DNA from: PALSA-1003 sp963741315
GTDB lineage: Bacteria > Pseudomonadota > Gammaproteobacteria > Burkholderiales > Casimicrobiaceae
DNA length: 64,000 nt
Direction of reading: 5' to 3'
Assembly: GCA_963741315.1 (NCBI GenBank)
Contig: CAVUHK010000010.1
Span: 62,001 to 126,000, forward strand
A model generated the notes under the pieces. That model was not told the DNA's origin, made no database searches, and was given only the letters and a program-made list of their open reading frames with translations. Both the position numbers and the translations under genes were made by a program. Shown here piece by piece: positions 27,860-36,211 of the stretch (positions are counted from its first letter, which is position 1; each line of letters begins with the position of its first letter).

Positions 27860-29284
27860 CTAGATGTTGATTGAACCGGTAGCGATGCCGTAGATGCCAT
27901 AGACTGCGGCGGCCACGATGACGCCGAAGGTTATCCATTCCGAGGTCTTGTCGAACACCGCCTTGCCCTGTTCACGGCGCGCCCAGACGTAGAGCACCGT
28001 TCCAGGACCGAACAGAATTGCGGAAAGAAGGATGTACCTGAGCCCGCCGGCGTAGATCATGAAGAGCGTGTAGGCCACCGCCAGCGAGGAGAGTATCAGG
28101 TCGCGCGTGCGCTCCTCCGGCCGCTGCTCGTAGGTTTCGCCGCGCCGCGCGATCATCAGGCCGTAGGCAGCGACGAACAGGTACGGGATCAGCGTCGTCG
28201 CGCTGGTCAGGTTCAGCATCAGGGAGAACGCGTCGCGCGACCAGTACGTCGAGATCACGATGAGCTGGATGATGGTGCTGGTCACCCAGAGGGCCACCAC
28301 CGGCACGTTGTTCTTGTTGACCTTCGCGAACACCGCCGGCATGTCCTTCGACTTGCCCGCGGCGAACATCACTTCGGCGCAGATCAGCGCCCAGGCCAGG
28401 TAGGCGCCGAGCACCGAGACGATCAGCCCCACGCTGACGAAGATCGCTCCCCAGGGCCCAACCACCGACTCGAGCACTCCCGCCATCGACGGCTGGCGCA
28501 GCCCCGCGATGTCGGCGCGCTGCAGCACGGCATAGGGCAGCAGCGTGACCAGCACCATCAGCGAAGTCACGACAATGAAACCCATGATCGTCGCCTTGCC
28601 CACGTCGGCGCGCTCCTTGGCGAAGCGCGAGTAGACGCTCGCACCCTCGATGCCGATGAACACGAACACCGTCACCAGCATCGTCGCCCTGACTTGCTCG
28701 AACAGCCCGGTGGTGAGGTCCCCGCCGTAGAGATTGAAGCGGAACAGGTCCATCTTGAAGGCGACGAACGCGAGCACGATGAAGACCATGATCGGGATGA
28801 CCTTGGCCACCGTGACGATGCTGTTGATGAACGCGGCCTGCTGGACGCCGCGAAGGATTAGGAAGTGGAATAGCCATATGCCAACGGAGGCAAACGCGAT
28901 CGCAACCGCCGTATTGCCGTCGCCGAACACCGGGAAGAACGCGCCCAGCGTCGACTTGATGAGGACCCAGTACGAGACGTTGCCGATGCAGCTGCCGATC
29001 CAGTAGCCGAAGGCCGACAGGAAGCCCGGGTAGTCGCCGAAGCCCTCGCGGGCATAGGCGTAGACGCCGGCGTCGATGTCGGGCTTGCGCTCGGCCAGCG
29101 CCTGGAACACCCGCGCCAGCATGTACATGCCGGTCCCCGCGATGAGCCAGGCAATAACCGCGCCCATCGGGCCGGTGGCGTTGGCAAAGGTCCTCGGCAA
29201 CGAGAAAATGCCCGCGCCGACCATCCCTCCGACCACCATCGCGGTCAGTTGCAACCGCGACATTTTCTGATCAGTCGATGCCAT
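27860..29284 (-). CDS. arcD: Arginine/ornithine antiporter
   Basis: 474 residues, 12-13 helices, APC superfamily. VVGGMVGAGIFSLPRTFANATGP in helix 1, DIDAGVYAYAREGFGDYPGF and VFVFIGIEGASVYSRFAKER match ArcD. Exchanges arginine for ornithine (or citrulline) across the inner membrane without using energy. AGGGGAGAAAG lies just before the start. It is followed by arcA and then nhaC. About 57-60 percent identical by eye to the antiporter at 14505-15935 in aligned segments, so a gene duplication is likely. Confidence 0.9.
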   Translation of the reverse strand: MASTDQKMSRLQLTAMVVGGMVGAGIFSLPRTFANATGPMGAVIAWLIAGTGMYMLARVFQALAERKPDIDAGVYAYAREGFGDYPGFLSAFGYWIGSCIGNVSYWVLIKSTLGAFFPVFGDGNTAVAIAFASVGIWLFHFLILRGVQQAAFINSIVTVAKVIPIMVFIVLAFVAFKMDLFRFNLYGGDLTTGLFEQVRATMLVTVFVFIGIEGASVYSRFAKERADVGKATIMGFIVVTSLMVLVTLLPYAVLQRADIAGLRQPSMAGVLESVVGPWGAIFVSVGLIVSVLGAYLAWALICAEVMFAAGKSKDMPAVFAKVNKNNVPVVALWVTSTIIQLIVISTYWSRDAFSLMLNLTSATTLIPYLFVAAYGLMIARRGETYEQRPEERTRDLILSSLAVAYTLFMIYAGGLRYILLSAILFGPGTVLYVWARREQGKAVFDKTSEWITFGVIVAAAVYGIYGIATGSINI

Positions 29285-29744
29285 GTTGCTTTCTCCCCTG
29301 AGTGGTCCGCATGGCGTTGTTGCAGGCCGGAAGTATGACTCGAGGCGAACGTCGGCAGACGCCCGGCTGCCGTACTCCGTGCGAACTCATCGCGGCGCCT
29401 GCGCCCACTGCGCCCACTGCGCCCACTGCGCCCACTGCGCCCGCTGCGACGAAGATGTTAAGTCACGAACATTTTCATTGTTGCACGCCTACCCTCAACG
29501 GCCGTGGCGGAGAATGCCACAATTTTGTCACGAATGCCGCGCCGATTCGACGGTAGCTTCACCAACGGTGCAGACGCGGTTGGAAAGTGGCCCAAATGGA
29601 CCGAGGTCATCTTGACAGACCCCATCACGTGATCCAGGTCGGAAATCGGTACTCACCGTGGATGAACGCGTCACAACTGATCACAATTTCCGCTCAGGCT
29701 ATTACAATTCGCTAATCACCCATCGGCCCGGGAAGAGCGAAGGC
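29285..29744. promoter_or_regulatory. Divergent arcD/lysR intergenic region
   Basis: 460 bases with no convincing gene. It holds a 9-bp tandem repeat (29401-29445), an AT-rich patch around 29455-29480, a TTGACA (29612-29617) and two short palindromes, ATCACGTGAT (29624-29633) and GACCGAGGTC (29600-29609 region). LysR regulators usually bind such divergent regions; no clear Fnr/Anr box was seen. Confidence 0.5.
29401..29445 (+). repeat. 9-bp tandem repeat GCGCCCACT, four exact copies plus one variant
   Basis: Exact units at 29401, 29410, 29419 and 29428, then GCGCCCGCT at 29437, preceded by a partial GCGCCT. It lies about 120-160 bases upstream of arcD on the opposite strand from it. It does not code for anything convincing. 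Confidence 0.85.
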
Positions 29745-30758
29745 ATGGCGGCAAGTGATTTGGGGGAACGGCTGCCACGACACCTCAAGCTGCGCGAGCT
29801 GCGCGTATTGCTTGCGGTCGCCGAGCAGGGCAGTTTTCGCAAGGCAGGTCGGCTGCTCCACCTGACCCAACCAGCGGTCACGGCCGCGATCGCCGCGCTC
29901 GAAGAGACAATCGGCGTGTCCTTGTTCGAACGAACGGCGCAGGGCGTCACGCCGACCGCGCACGGCGAGAGCTTCATCGGTCGCGCCGCTGCGATCTTCG
30001 GCGAACTCGGTCGCGCGGCCGAGGACATCGAGATCATTTCCCGAGGTTCGCGCCGGACGCTGCGTGTCGGCATCGGCGGGGGCGGCTGGGGCATGGGCAT
30101 CCTGCCGGCGGCACTGACGAGAATGCTCGATCCGCACCCCGACGCGTTCGTCCTGATCCGGGAAGCGGACGAGGACGTGCTTGCAGAATTGCTCAAGGCC
30201 CGCGAACTCGATCTCTACTTTTCGCGCCTGATGCCGCGCGCGGCCGACCCCGATCTGGACTATCGGCCCCTGTTCGAAGACTCGATATGCGTTCTGGCGA
30301 GCCGCACACACCCGCTCGCCGCGCGCCGGCGTCTGGCCTGGGACGACCTCGCCAACGAACGTTGGGTGACGCCGCCCTCCGGCGCGCCCTCTTTCGAGCA
30401 CGTGCAACGCACCCTCGACATGGAAGGTCTGGCGCCCCCTCGTCACGTGATCGAGTCCACCTCCGCCGCCATGGCCTTGGGCATGGTCCTGCAAGGGGAC
30501 TTTCTCTGCTTTGGCACGTATCTCTTCTACGAATTCACCGTTCTCAAGCCGATGCTTGCGATACTGAAGGTCAATCTATCCAAGGTGCCGCTTGCCTTTG
30601 GAGCGGTGACACTCAAACATCGCGATCTCAATCCGCTCGGCGCACGACTTGCAGGGCTGGTCACGGAGCTTGCGGAGGAAGCTCGCAACGGCCAAGGTGT
30701 ACGCGTCGGCGAGGCGCCAATGCGTCGGGCGGGATCGGTGCCTGTCGAAGGCCTGTAA
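29745..30758 (+). CDS. LysR-family transcriptional regulator
   Basis: 337 residues. Winged helix-turn-helix at about 15-75: LKLRELRVLLAVAEQGSFRKAGRLLHLTQPAVTAAIAALE. The effector-binding domain follows (RRTLRVGIGGGGWGMGILPAAL). I chose the ATG at 29745, preceded by GAAGG, over an earlier GTG because homologues begin close to the helix-turn-helix. It faces arcD across 460 bases and is the obvious candidate regulator of arcD-arcA-nhaC. The effector is unknown. It resembles the GalR/TsaR-like subgroup of LysR proteins. Confidence 0.9.
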   Translation: MAASDLGERLPRHLKLRELRVLLAVAEQGSFRKAGRLLHLTQPAVTAAIAALEETIGVSLFERTAQGVTPTAHGESFIGRAAAIFGELGRAAEDIEIISRGSRRTLRVGIGGGGWGMGILPAALTRMLDPHPDAFVLIREADEDVLAELLKARELDLYFSRLMPRAADPDLDYRPLFEDSICVLASRTHPLAARRRLAWDDLANERWVTPPSGAPSFEHVQRTLDMEGLAPPRHVIESTSAAMALGMVLQGDFLCFGTYLFYEFTVLKPMLAILKVNLSKVPLAFGAVTLKHRDLNPLGARLAGLVTELAEEARNGQGVRVGEAPMRRAGSVPVEGL

Positions 30759-30827
30759 CGACAAAAGCTCGCGGGACCGCCATCGTAGCCTACGCGCGCA
30801 CCTCGGCCCGCGCAGGCTGCACATAGC

Positions 30828-31050
30828 CTACTGCCTGCCGCCGTGGATGTTGCCGGCAATTCCGCCGGCGATTCCGCCGATGGCCGCACCGGTCCACGCA
30901 TTGCCTCCGGAGATCGCCGAAATGCCGGCCCCGGCGCCGGCGCCGATGACCGCACCGCTCATCGTTCCCTGCTGCTGCGTACTCATGTTGGTGCATCCGA
31001 TGACACCCGCGGCAATCGCGGCCGCGACAATCAATGCCAATTCGTTTCAT
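30828..31050 (-). CDS. Small glycine-zipper lipoprotein (frame break near the start)
   Basis: About 73 residues. Lipoprotein signal with lipobox GVIGC, a short Gln-rich linker and two glycine-zipper helices: GAVIGAGAGAGISAISGG and GAAIGGIAGGIAGN. The ATG at 31050 gives MKRI, but one extra G near 31037 puts the rest out of frame; without it the protein would start MKRIALIVAAAIAAGVIGC. A TTG at 31040 is the in-frame alternative. Probably an outer-membrane lipoprotein like the YMGG/OsmB type. Function unknown. Confidence 0.7.
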
Positions 31051-31062
31051 TGTCGACCTCGG

Positions 31063-31446
31063 TCAGTTGGTTTTCTTCAGGCCCGGAACGACCATTTCGA
31101 ACCAGATGGTTTCGAGCACCGGTCGCTTCAGTTTGTCGGGATTCGCCATGTACCATTTGTCGAGGCCCTCGCGCACGCTGTCGAGCGTCTGACCCCGCAT
31201 TCCCTTCGCGAGGCGCGGAACGACGCTTTGCGTGTCGGTCGGTGGATTCGCGCCCTCGTAGGCGACTTCGAGCTGGATGGTATTGGCAATGCCGATCAGG
31301 TATGCCTTCTTCACCGCGTCGGTCGACTGCGTCCAGAGTTCGCCCGTAACGATCGGGATTTCCTGCGCGAACGCGCTGCCGCACACCGCCGCAAAGATCG
31401 CAAAAATGCCCAGCATCGTCATTCGCAACCGCATCCTAGTTGCCAT
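31063..31446 (-). CDS. Small secreted protein of unknown function
   Basis: 127 residues. A signal peptide ends at CGSAFAQ; the mature part has about 100 residues: WTQSTDAVKKAYLIGIANTI, RGQTLDSVREGLDKWY and FEMVVPGLKK. The start at 31446 is favoured by GGAGA upstream and by the fit to a clean signal peptide. Only 12 bases separate its stop from the glycine-zipper gene's ATG, so the two are probably co-transcribed. I do not recognise a family. Likely periplasmic. Confidence 0.7.
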   Translation of the reverse strand: MATRMRLRMTMLGIFAIFAAVCGSAFAQEIPIVTGELWTQSTDAVKKAYLIGIANTIQLEVAYEGANPPTDTQSVVPRLAKGMRGQTLDSVREGLDKWYMANPDKLKRPVLETIWFEMVVPGLKKTN

Positions 31447-31710
31447 AGATCTGTCTCCACTGATGATCGCGTTTCCGAATCCACCCCTGCCGCAATCTCC
31501 TGGCAGTCGGGTGCCACTGCGTCGCCGCATTTTGCTTGGGCCTAAATGATCCCGGACCGACGCTCGAAATCATCATAGCGATGTTGGCAATGCTTGGATA
31601 TGTCCCTCGCACGTGGCGTTGCGGTACTTCGCTTGCAAAAAGCGCGTCGGCATGGCAATGATCGCGTTCGACGCTGCTGGTAGCATGCGCCAAGGGGTGT
31701 TGACCAGAAC

Positions 31711-33015
31711 ATGACTGCCCACGAAAAGCCCGCTGCCGATCCGGTCGAAACGAGCGTCCTGCTCGAATTCATGTACCGGCTGGCGCAGGCGCTCTTGGCC
31801 TGTGGCGAACAGACGTCGCAGGTCGATGTGCTCCTGCGCCGCATTGCATCGGCCTACGGCATGCGGCGATCGCGGGTGGTTACGTTTCCGACCGCAGTGT
31901 TCATCTTCCTGGATGATGGGACGGGAGAGCACGTCACGCTGGCCGAAGGACCTTCGGAAACGCTGCGTCTGGACCAGATCGCCGACGTATACGCGCTCGG
32001 CGCTGCGGCGGGCCAAGGCGGAGGTAGCCCCGCCGAAGGTATCGAACGACTCGACGAGATCCTGCGCAAGCGGCCGCGCTTCGGCGCGCTGGGCTCGGTC
32101 GTCGGGCACATCACGCTGACGTGCGGGCTCGCCATGATCCTGAGCCCATCGGTGATCAACGTCGCCGCCGCCAGCGTCCTGGGCGGGATCGTCGGCGCGT
32201 TCAAGCTCATCAAACAGAGCCGCCCGATGCTCGCGGTGCCGATTCCGATCGTCGCCGCGACGCTCGTGTCGGCGTTGTCGTTCGAGGCGTTCAACCACGG
32301 CTTTCACGTGGACCCGGTGCAGCTGCTCGTTCCGCCGCTGGTGACATTCCTGCCCGGCGCAATGCTGACAATGGGCATGCTGGAGCTTGCCTATGGTGAC
32401 ATGGTCAGCGGTTCGAGTCGCCTCATGACCGGACTTGTGCAACTGGTTCTGCTTGCAATCGGACTTGCCGTCGGCGCGATACTGGCCGGTTACACGCCTT
32501 CGGATCTGGTCGAAGCCGGCGCCAACCTCGTCACGGCGCGATGGATAGCATGGGGAGGCGTTCTGATTTTCGGGATCGGGGTCTACCTGCATTTTTCGGC
32601 GCCGAGCCGTGCGTTGCCATGGATGCTGCTGGTATTGCTGAGCGCCTTTCTCGCCCAGCGAATCGCGGCGCAACTGTTCGGGACCTCGATCAGTGGATTC
32701 TTCGGAACGCTCGTCGCCACGCCGCTGGGTTACTTCATTCATCTTCGCTTCAAGGGGCCGCCGCCGATGGTGACTTTCCTGCCGAGTTTCTGGCTGCTGG
32801 TGCCGGGCGCGCTGGGACTGGAGAGTATGACCAAGATGCTGAGCGATCGCACCGCCGGGCTCGAGAGCCTCGTGACCGCGGTGTTTGCCATGGCCTCGAT
32901 CGCACTCGGCACGCTCGTCGGCGCATCCATCTACAAGGCGCTCACCGAGCGTTTCGACTGGTGGCAATTGCAGTTCGGCCGCGTCGGCACCTACATGAGG
33001 CGAAGAAAGCGCTGA
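31711..33015 (+). CDS. Threonine/serine exporter family protein (ThrE type)
   Basis: 434 residues. The N-terminal part is soluble (FMYRLAQALLACGEQTSQVD, the DUF1212 signature), followed by about ten membrane helices. The C-terminal half is the DUF3815 domain: SFWLLVPGALGLESM. Fusion of both halves in one chain is the Corynebacterium ThrE layout; in other bacteria they are two genes. ThrE exports threonine and serine with the proton gradient. Substrate here is unproven. Monocistronic. Confidence 0.85.
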   Translation: MTAHEKPAADPVETSVLLEFMYRLAQALLACGEQTSQVDVLLRRIASAYGMRRSRVVTFPTAVFIFLDDGTGEHVTLAEGPSETLRLDQIADVYALGAAAGQGGGSPAEGIERLDEILRKRPRFGALGSVVGHITLTCGLAMILSPSVINVAAASVLGGIVGAFKLIKQSRPMLAVPIPIVAATLVSALSFEAFNHGFHVDPVQLLVPPLVTFLPGAMLTMGMLELAYGDMVSGSSRLMTGLVQLVLLAIGLAVGAILAGYTPSDLVEAGANLVTARWIAWGGVLIFGIGVYLHFSAPSRALPWMLLVLLSAFLAQRIAAQLFGTSISGFFGTLVATPLGYFIHLRFKGPPPMVTFLPSFWLLVPGALGLESMTKMLSDRTAGLESLVTAVFAMASIALGTLVGASIYKALTERFDWWQLQFGRVGTYMRRRKR

Positions 33016-33088
33016 CTCGCACCGTGTCCTGCTGCACCATTCCGGCCCGCAACGCAAGCACGTTCGCGCGCAGCACATCGTAGTGCGC

Positions 33089-33115
33089 GTCCTGCTCAAG
33101 AATATCCGGCAGGAC
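33089..33115 (+). terminator. Weak inverted repeat downstream of the ThrE-type gene
   Basis: GTCCTGC (33089-33095) and GCAGGAC (33109-33115) form a seven-base stem with a 13-base loop, followed by TTGGTTTA. It lies in the convergent gap between the exporter (+) and an SH3 gene (-). Weak as an intrinsic terminator. Confidence 0.3.
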
Positions 33116-33146
33116 TTGGTTTACACTTGCGCCCGAGTGCTCGTGC

Positions 33147-33569
33147 TCAGCGGGATCCGAACAGCGGCGTTCTCGGCGCCGGTGCTGGCGGATGGAACCC
33201 GGGACTGCCCCATCCCGACCAAGCCGATCGATTCACATACCACGATCGAGTCCGATAATGCTCATCCCAGTAGGCTTCGACCGAAAACTCTATGATCGGA
33301 ATGCGCTCCCGGAACATGTTCGTGAGGTATCGCGAATTGACCCAGCCGCGGACACGCCCCGCGGCGATGTCGCACCATTGCCAGCCCGTGGTGCAGCCGA
33401 ACACATGCACCTGCGTTGTCGGCTGGAGCGACGTGACCAATGGGAACGCCTGGTCGGGGCCGGCGCGCACGTTGACCGCGCGCAGCGTGGACGCGGACTG
33501 CGCGAGCACGGACAGCGGCAGCAGCAGCAACGCTGCAAGGAACCATCGACGCGAAGCTGCGAGCGGCAT
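33147..33569 (-). CDS. Secreted SH3b-domain protein
   Basis: 140 residues. The start at 33569 has GGAGA six bases upstream. Signal peptide (RRWFLAALLLLPLSVLAQ), then a bacterial SH3 domain: LRAVNVRAGPDQAFPLVTSL, GCTTGWQWCDIAAGRVRGWV, SRYLTN. A Tyr/Trp-rich stretch (YWDEHYRTRSWYVNR) and a short Pro-rich tail close the protein. Paralogue of 4125-4826 without the repeat tail. Envelope localisation is inferred; function unknown. Confidence 0.75.
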   Translation of the reverse strand: MPLAASRRWFLAALLLLPLSVLAQSASTLRAVNVRAGPDQAFPLVTSLQPTTQVHVFGCTTGWQWCDIAAGRVRGWVNSRYLTNMFRERIPIIEFSVEAYWDEHYRTRSWYVNRSAWSGWGSPGFHPPAPAPRTPLFGSR

Positions 33570-33734
33570 GGCTATCTCCAATCGAACGACCAACGGGAAT
33601 TCGCGGTAAAGTAACACAGTGCAGCGCCACGCACGGCCCGAGCGTCATGGATTTCGATCGCACCCGCAGCAAGCGTTGCATCCAGCCGCCACATCGGCAG
33701 CGTGGCATTCTTCCGCATCTTTCTTGAGGCATCC

Positions 33735-34598
33735 ATGGTCAACCGCCTGCTAGTTGCACTTATTGCCGCCGCGACTTTCGTCGCGACCGTCGCCATGGCG
33801 CAACCCGCGCCGAATGCACTGGCCAAAATCAAGGCAGCAAAATCGATCAATGTCGCGTATTCCCCAGACTCGCTGCCCTTTTCGTTCACCGCCGCCAACG
33901 GCGAACCGGCGGGATATTCGATCGACCTGTGCAAGCGCGTCATCGCGCAGATCGGGCGCGCGGTCGGTGAGCCCAATCTCAGAGTCGTCTGGCTGGCGGC
34001 CCCGGTAAGCGAGCGCCTGCAGATGATTGCGTCGGGACGCGCGGACCTGGAATGCGCCAACACGACGCAGACCCAGACACGCCTGGCCAACGTCGACTTC
34101 TCGAATCTGATTTTCATCGACGGAGGCGGCTTCCTGGTCCGGGCCGGATCGCCGGTCAACGAGCTCGCCGATCTCGCCGGCAAGCGCATCGCGGTGTTGA
34201 AGGGCACGACAACCGAGACACGACTCAACGACGCGCTGCGCCGCCGCCTCGTCAATGCGACCGTGGTCCAGCTTGCGGACGCCGCCGAGGGTGTCGCGCT
34301 GCTGGAGTCCGGTGGCGCGGATGCCTATGCCGGAGACAAGATCAAGCTGGTCGGACTTGCCGCGCAAGCCAAGGATCCGGCCAAGTTCGCCCTGCTGCTC
34401 GAGGAGCTTTCGTACGAGCCATATGCGCTGGCGTTGCCGCGCAACGACTCTGCGCTGCGCCTAGAAGTCAACAAGGCGCTCACGCAGGTCTACATCGGCG
34501 GAGACATCGAGACCATCTTCGCACAATGGCTGGGCAAGCTCGGCCGCCCGAGCGCGCTGCTCGTCGCCATGTACGTGCTCAACTCGATTCCCGAATGA
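33735..34598 (+). CDS. ABC transporter substrate-binding protein, family 3 (amino acid type)
   Basis: 287 residues. Signal peptide ends at VATVAMAQ. The family-3 fold shows INVAYSPDSLPFSF, GYSIDLCKRVIAQIG, ERLQMIASGRADLECANTTQT and LAGKRIAVLKGTT, the usual amino acid-binding motifs of GltI/ArtJ-like proteins. GAGG before the ATG at 33735 supports that start. No permease or ATPase adjoins it, so it is an orphan or serves a distant transporter. It may also act in signalling. Confidence 0.85.
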   Translation: MVNRLLVALIAAATFVATVAMAQPAPNALAKIKAAKSINVAYSPDSLPFSFTAANGEPAGYSIDLCKRVIAQIGRAVGEPNLRVVWLAAPVSERLQMIASGRADLECANTTQTQTRLANVDFSNLIFIDGGGFLVRAGSPVNELADLAGKRIAVLKGTTTETRLNDALRRRLVNATVVQLADAAEGVALLESGGADAYAGDKIKLVGLAAQAKDPAKFALLLEELSYEPYALALPRNDSALRLEVNKALTQVYIGGDIETIFAQWLGKLGRPSALLVAMYVLNSIPE

Positions 34599-34627
34599 AC
34601 GCATTGGATTCCAACAGGAGTAAGCAG

Positions 34628-35074
34628 ATGATCAAGCAATCGAGATGGCGACTCGCGATCGGTGCGCTCGCCGCCAGCGCCGCGATGACGCTCGCCGGGT
34701 GTTCCGCACCGCCCGCATTCCAGGTGACCGAGCAGCCAGTCGCGCGCGTAGGCACCGTCGAGTCGATCACGCAGGACACGGTGCAGAACGTCAACACTAC
34801 GGTCGGCACGATCGGCGGCGCGCTGGTCGGCGGCGGTCTGGGCAGCCTGGTCGGCGGTGGTCGCGGCCAGACCGTGGCCACCGTCGTGGGTGCCGCGGGC
34901 GGCGCTTTTGTCGGCAACCAGGCGGCGCAACGCAGCCAGACCTTCGTCTGGCGGATCGGCGTGCGTTACGATGACGGTGGCTTCGCCACGATCCAGCAGA
35001 CCGCGGCGCCGAACCTGCGCATCGGCGATCGGGTCCGCGTCTCTCAAAACGGCATCGAGTTGCTTCGTGGCTGA
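34628..35074 (+). CDS. Glycine-zipper outer-membrane lipoprotein (SlyB-like)
   Basis: 148 residues. Lipobox LAGC at about residue 25, then a glycine-zipper helix pair (GTIGGALVGGGLGSLVGGG, GAAGGAFVGNQ), and a C-terminal beta-domain with VRYDDGGFATIQQ and LRIGDRVRV. This is the SlyB/Pcp layout: an outer-membrane lipoprotein thought to stabilise the envelope. AGGAG lies before the ATG. It follows the solute-binding protein after 29 bases. Confidence 0.85.
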   Translation: MIKQSRWRLAIGALAASAAMTLAGCSAPPAFQVTEQPVARVGTVESITQDTVQNVNTTVGTIGGALVGGGLGSLVGGGRGQTVATVVGAAGGAFVGNQAAQRSQTFVWRIGVRYDDGGFATIQQTAAPNLRIGDRVRVSQNGIELLRG

Positions 35075-35107
35075 CGCCCTGCCGCAAGCGACGAAAGGCA
35101 ACGCCAT

Positions 35108-36208
35108 GTGCAGCCAGTCGCGCATCCTTGTCCGAAGCGCCGACTAGTGGCCGCGCCGCGCAAGCGTTCGGTCGCGACCCGCGCCACGAAGGGACGAGCA
35201 CCGGTCCTAGTCGATCTCGCGCTGCAGGGCGGCGGCTCGCACGGAGCCTTTACCTGGGGTGTGCTCGATCGGCTGCTGGAGGAGTCGTGGCTGCACTTCG
35301 CGGGCATCTCCGGAACGTCGGCCGGCGCCATGAACGCGGCAGTGATGGCCGAAGGTCACGCCAAAGGCGGTGTCGACGGTGCGCGCGCCGCGCTCGAGCG
35401 TTTCTGGAGGAGCGTGTCGGAATCCGCCAAATTCAGCCCATTCCGCCGCGGCCCTCTGGAAATTCTGAGCGGCCGCTGGTCGCTCGACAATTCACCGCTC
35501 TATCTGGCGGCAGACATCGCGGCGCGAGTGTTCTCGCCTTACGATCTCAATCCCGGCGGCACCAATCCGCTGCGCACGTTGCTGGAAGAAAACATCGACT
35601 TCGACGCGCTCTCCAAGGCGCCCATGCAGGTCTTCATCACCGCGACCAACGTACGCACTGGCCGCGGCAGGGTATTTCGCAACGCGGAACTCACGTCCGA
35701 CGTGCTGCTGGCGTCGGGTTGCCTGCCCACGATGTTTCAATCGGTGGAGCTCGACGGCGATCCCTACTGGGACGGCGGATACAGCGGAAATCCGACCATC
35801 ACGCCGCTGGTGCGCGAGACGAATTCGCATGACACGATCCTGGTCCAGATCAACCCCGTCGAGCGACCGGGCACGCCGCGCTCGGCGCGCGACATTCTCG
35901 ACCGACTGAACGAAGTGTCCTTCAACACGCCGCTGATGAAGGAGCTGCGCATGATCGCCCTGTTGCGGCAGGTCGCCGATCCCGGTCACAGCGAGGGCGC
36001 GAGATGGGCGGGAATGCGGATCCACCGGATTTCGAGCGACATCATGGTGGAGCTCAGCGCTTCGTCGAAAATGATCGCCGAATGGAATTTTCTGTGCATG
36101 CTGCGCGACGAGGGGCGGCGGTCGGCACAGGCGTTTCTCGACAAGGACGCCAAATCGGTCGGCAAGCGCTCGACCTTCGATCTCGACACGCTGCTGGAGC
36201 TGGTCTGA
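35108..36208 (+). CDS. Patatin-like hydrolase
   Basis: 366 residues at most; the start is uncertain among ATG 35106 (out of frame), GTG 35108 and later GTG codons. Motifs: LALQGGGSHGAFTWGVLD (oxyanion), ISGTSAGAMNAAV (nucleophile Ser in GTSAG) and DGGYSGNP (catalytic Asp). No signal peptide, so cytoplasmic. This subgroup often sits beside a GntP permease and 3-hydroxybutyrate genes, and I recall it linked to polyhydroxybutyrate use; that role is an inference here. Three bases before the permease gene, so co-transcribed. Confidence 0.8.
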   Translation: MQPVAHPCPKRRLVAAPRKRSVATRATKGRAPVLVDLALQGGGSHGAFTWGVLDRLLEESWLHFAGISGTSAGAMNAAVMAEGHAKGGVDGARAALERFWRSVSESAKFSPFRRGPLEILSGRWSLDNSPLYLAADIAARVFSPYDLNPGGTNPLRTLLEENIDFDALSKAPMQVFITATNVRTGRGRVFRNAELTSDVLLASGCLPTMFQSVELDGDPYWDGGYSGNPTITPLVRETNSHDTILVQINPVERPGTPRSARDILDRLNEVSFNTPLMKELRMIALLRQVADPGHSEGARWAGMRIHRISSDIMVELSASSKMIAEWNFLCMLRDEGRRSAQAFLDKDAKSVGKRSTFDLDTLLELV

Positions 36209-36211
36209 CCG

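Noticed and set aside
29624..29633. ATCACGTGAT as an Fnr/Anr site for arcD
   Set aside because: It lacks the TTGAT-N4-ATCAA pattern; kept only as an unassigned palindrome.
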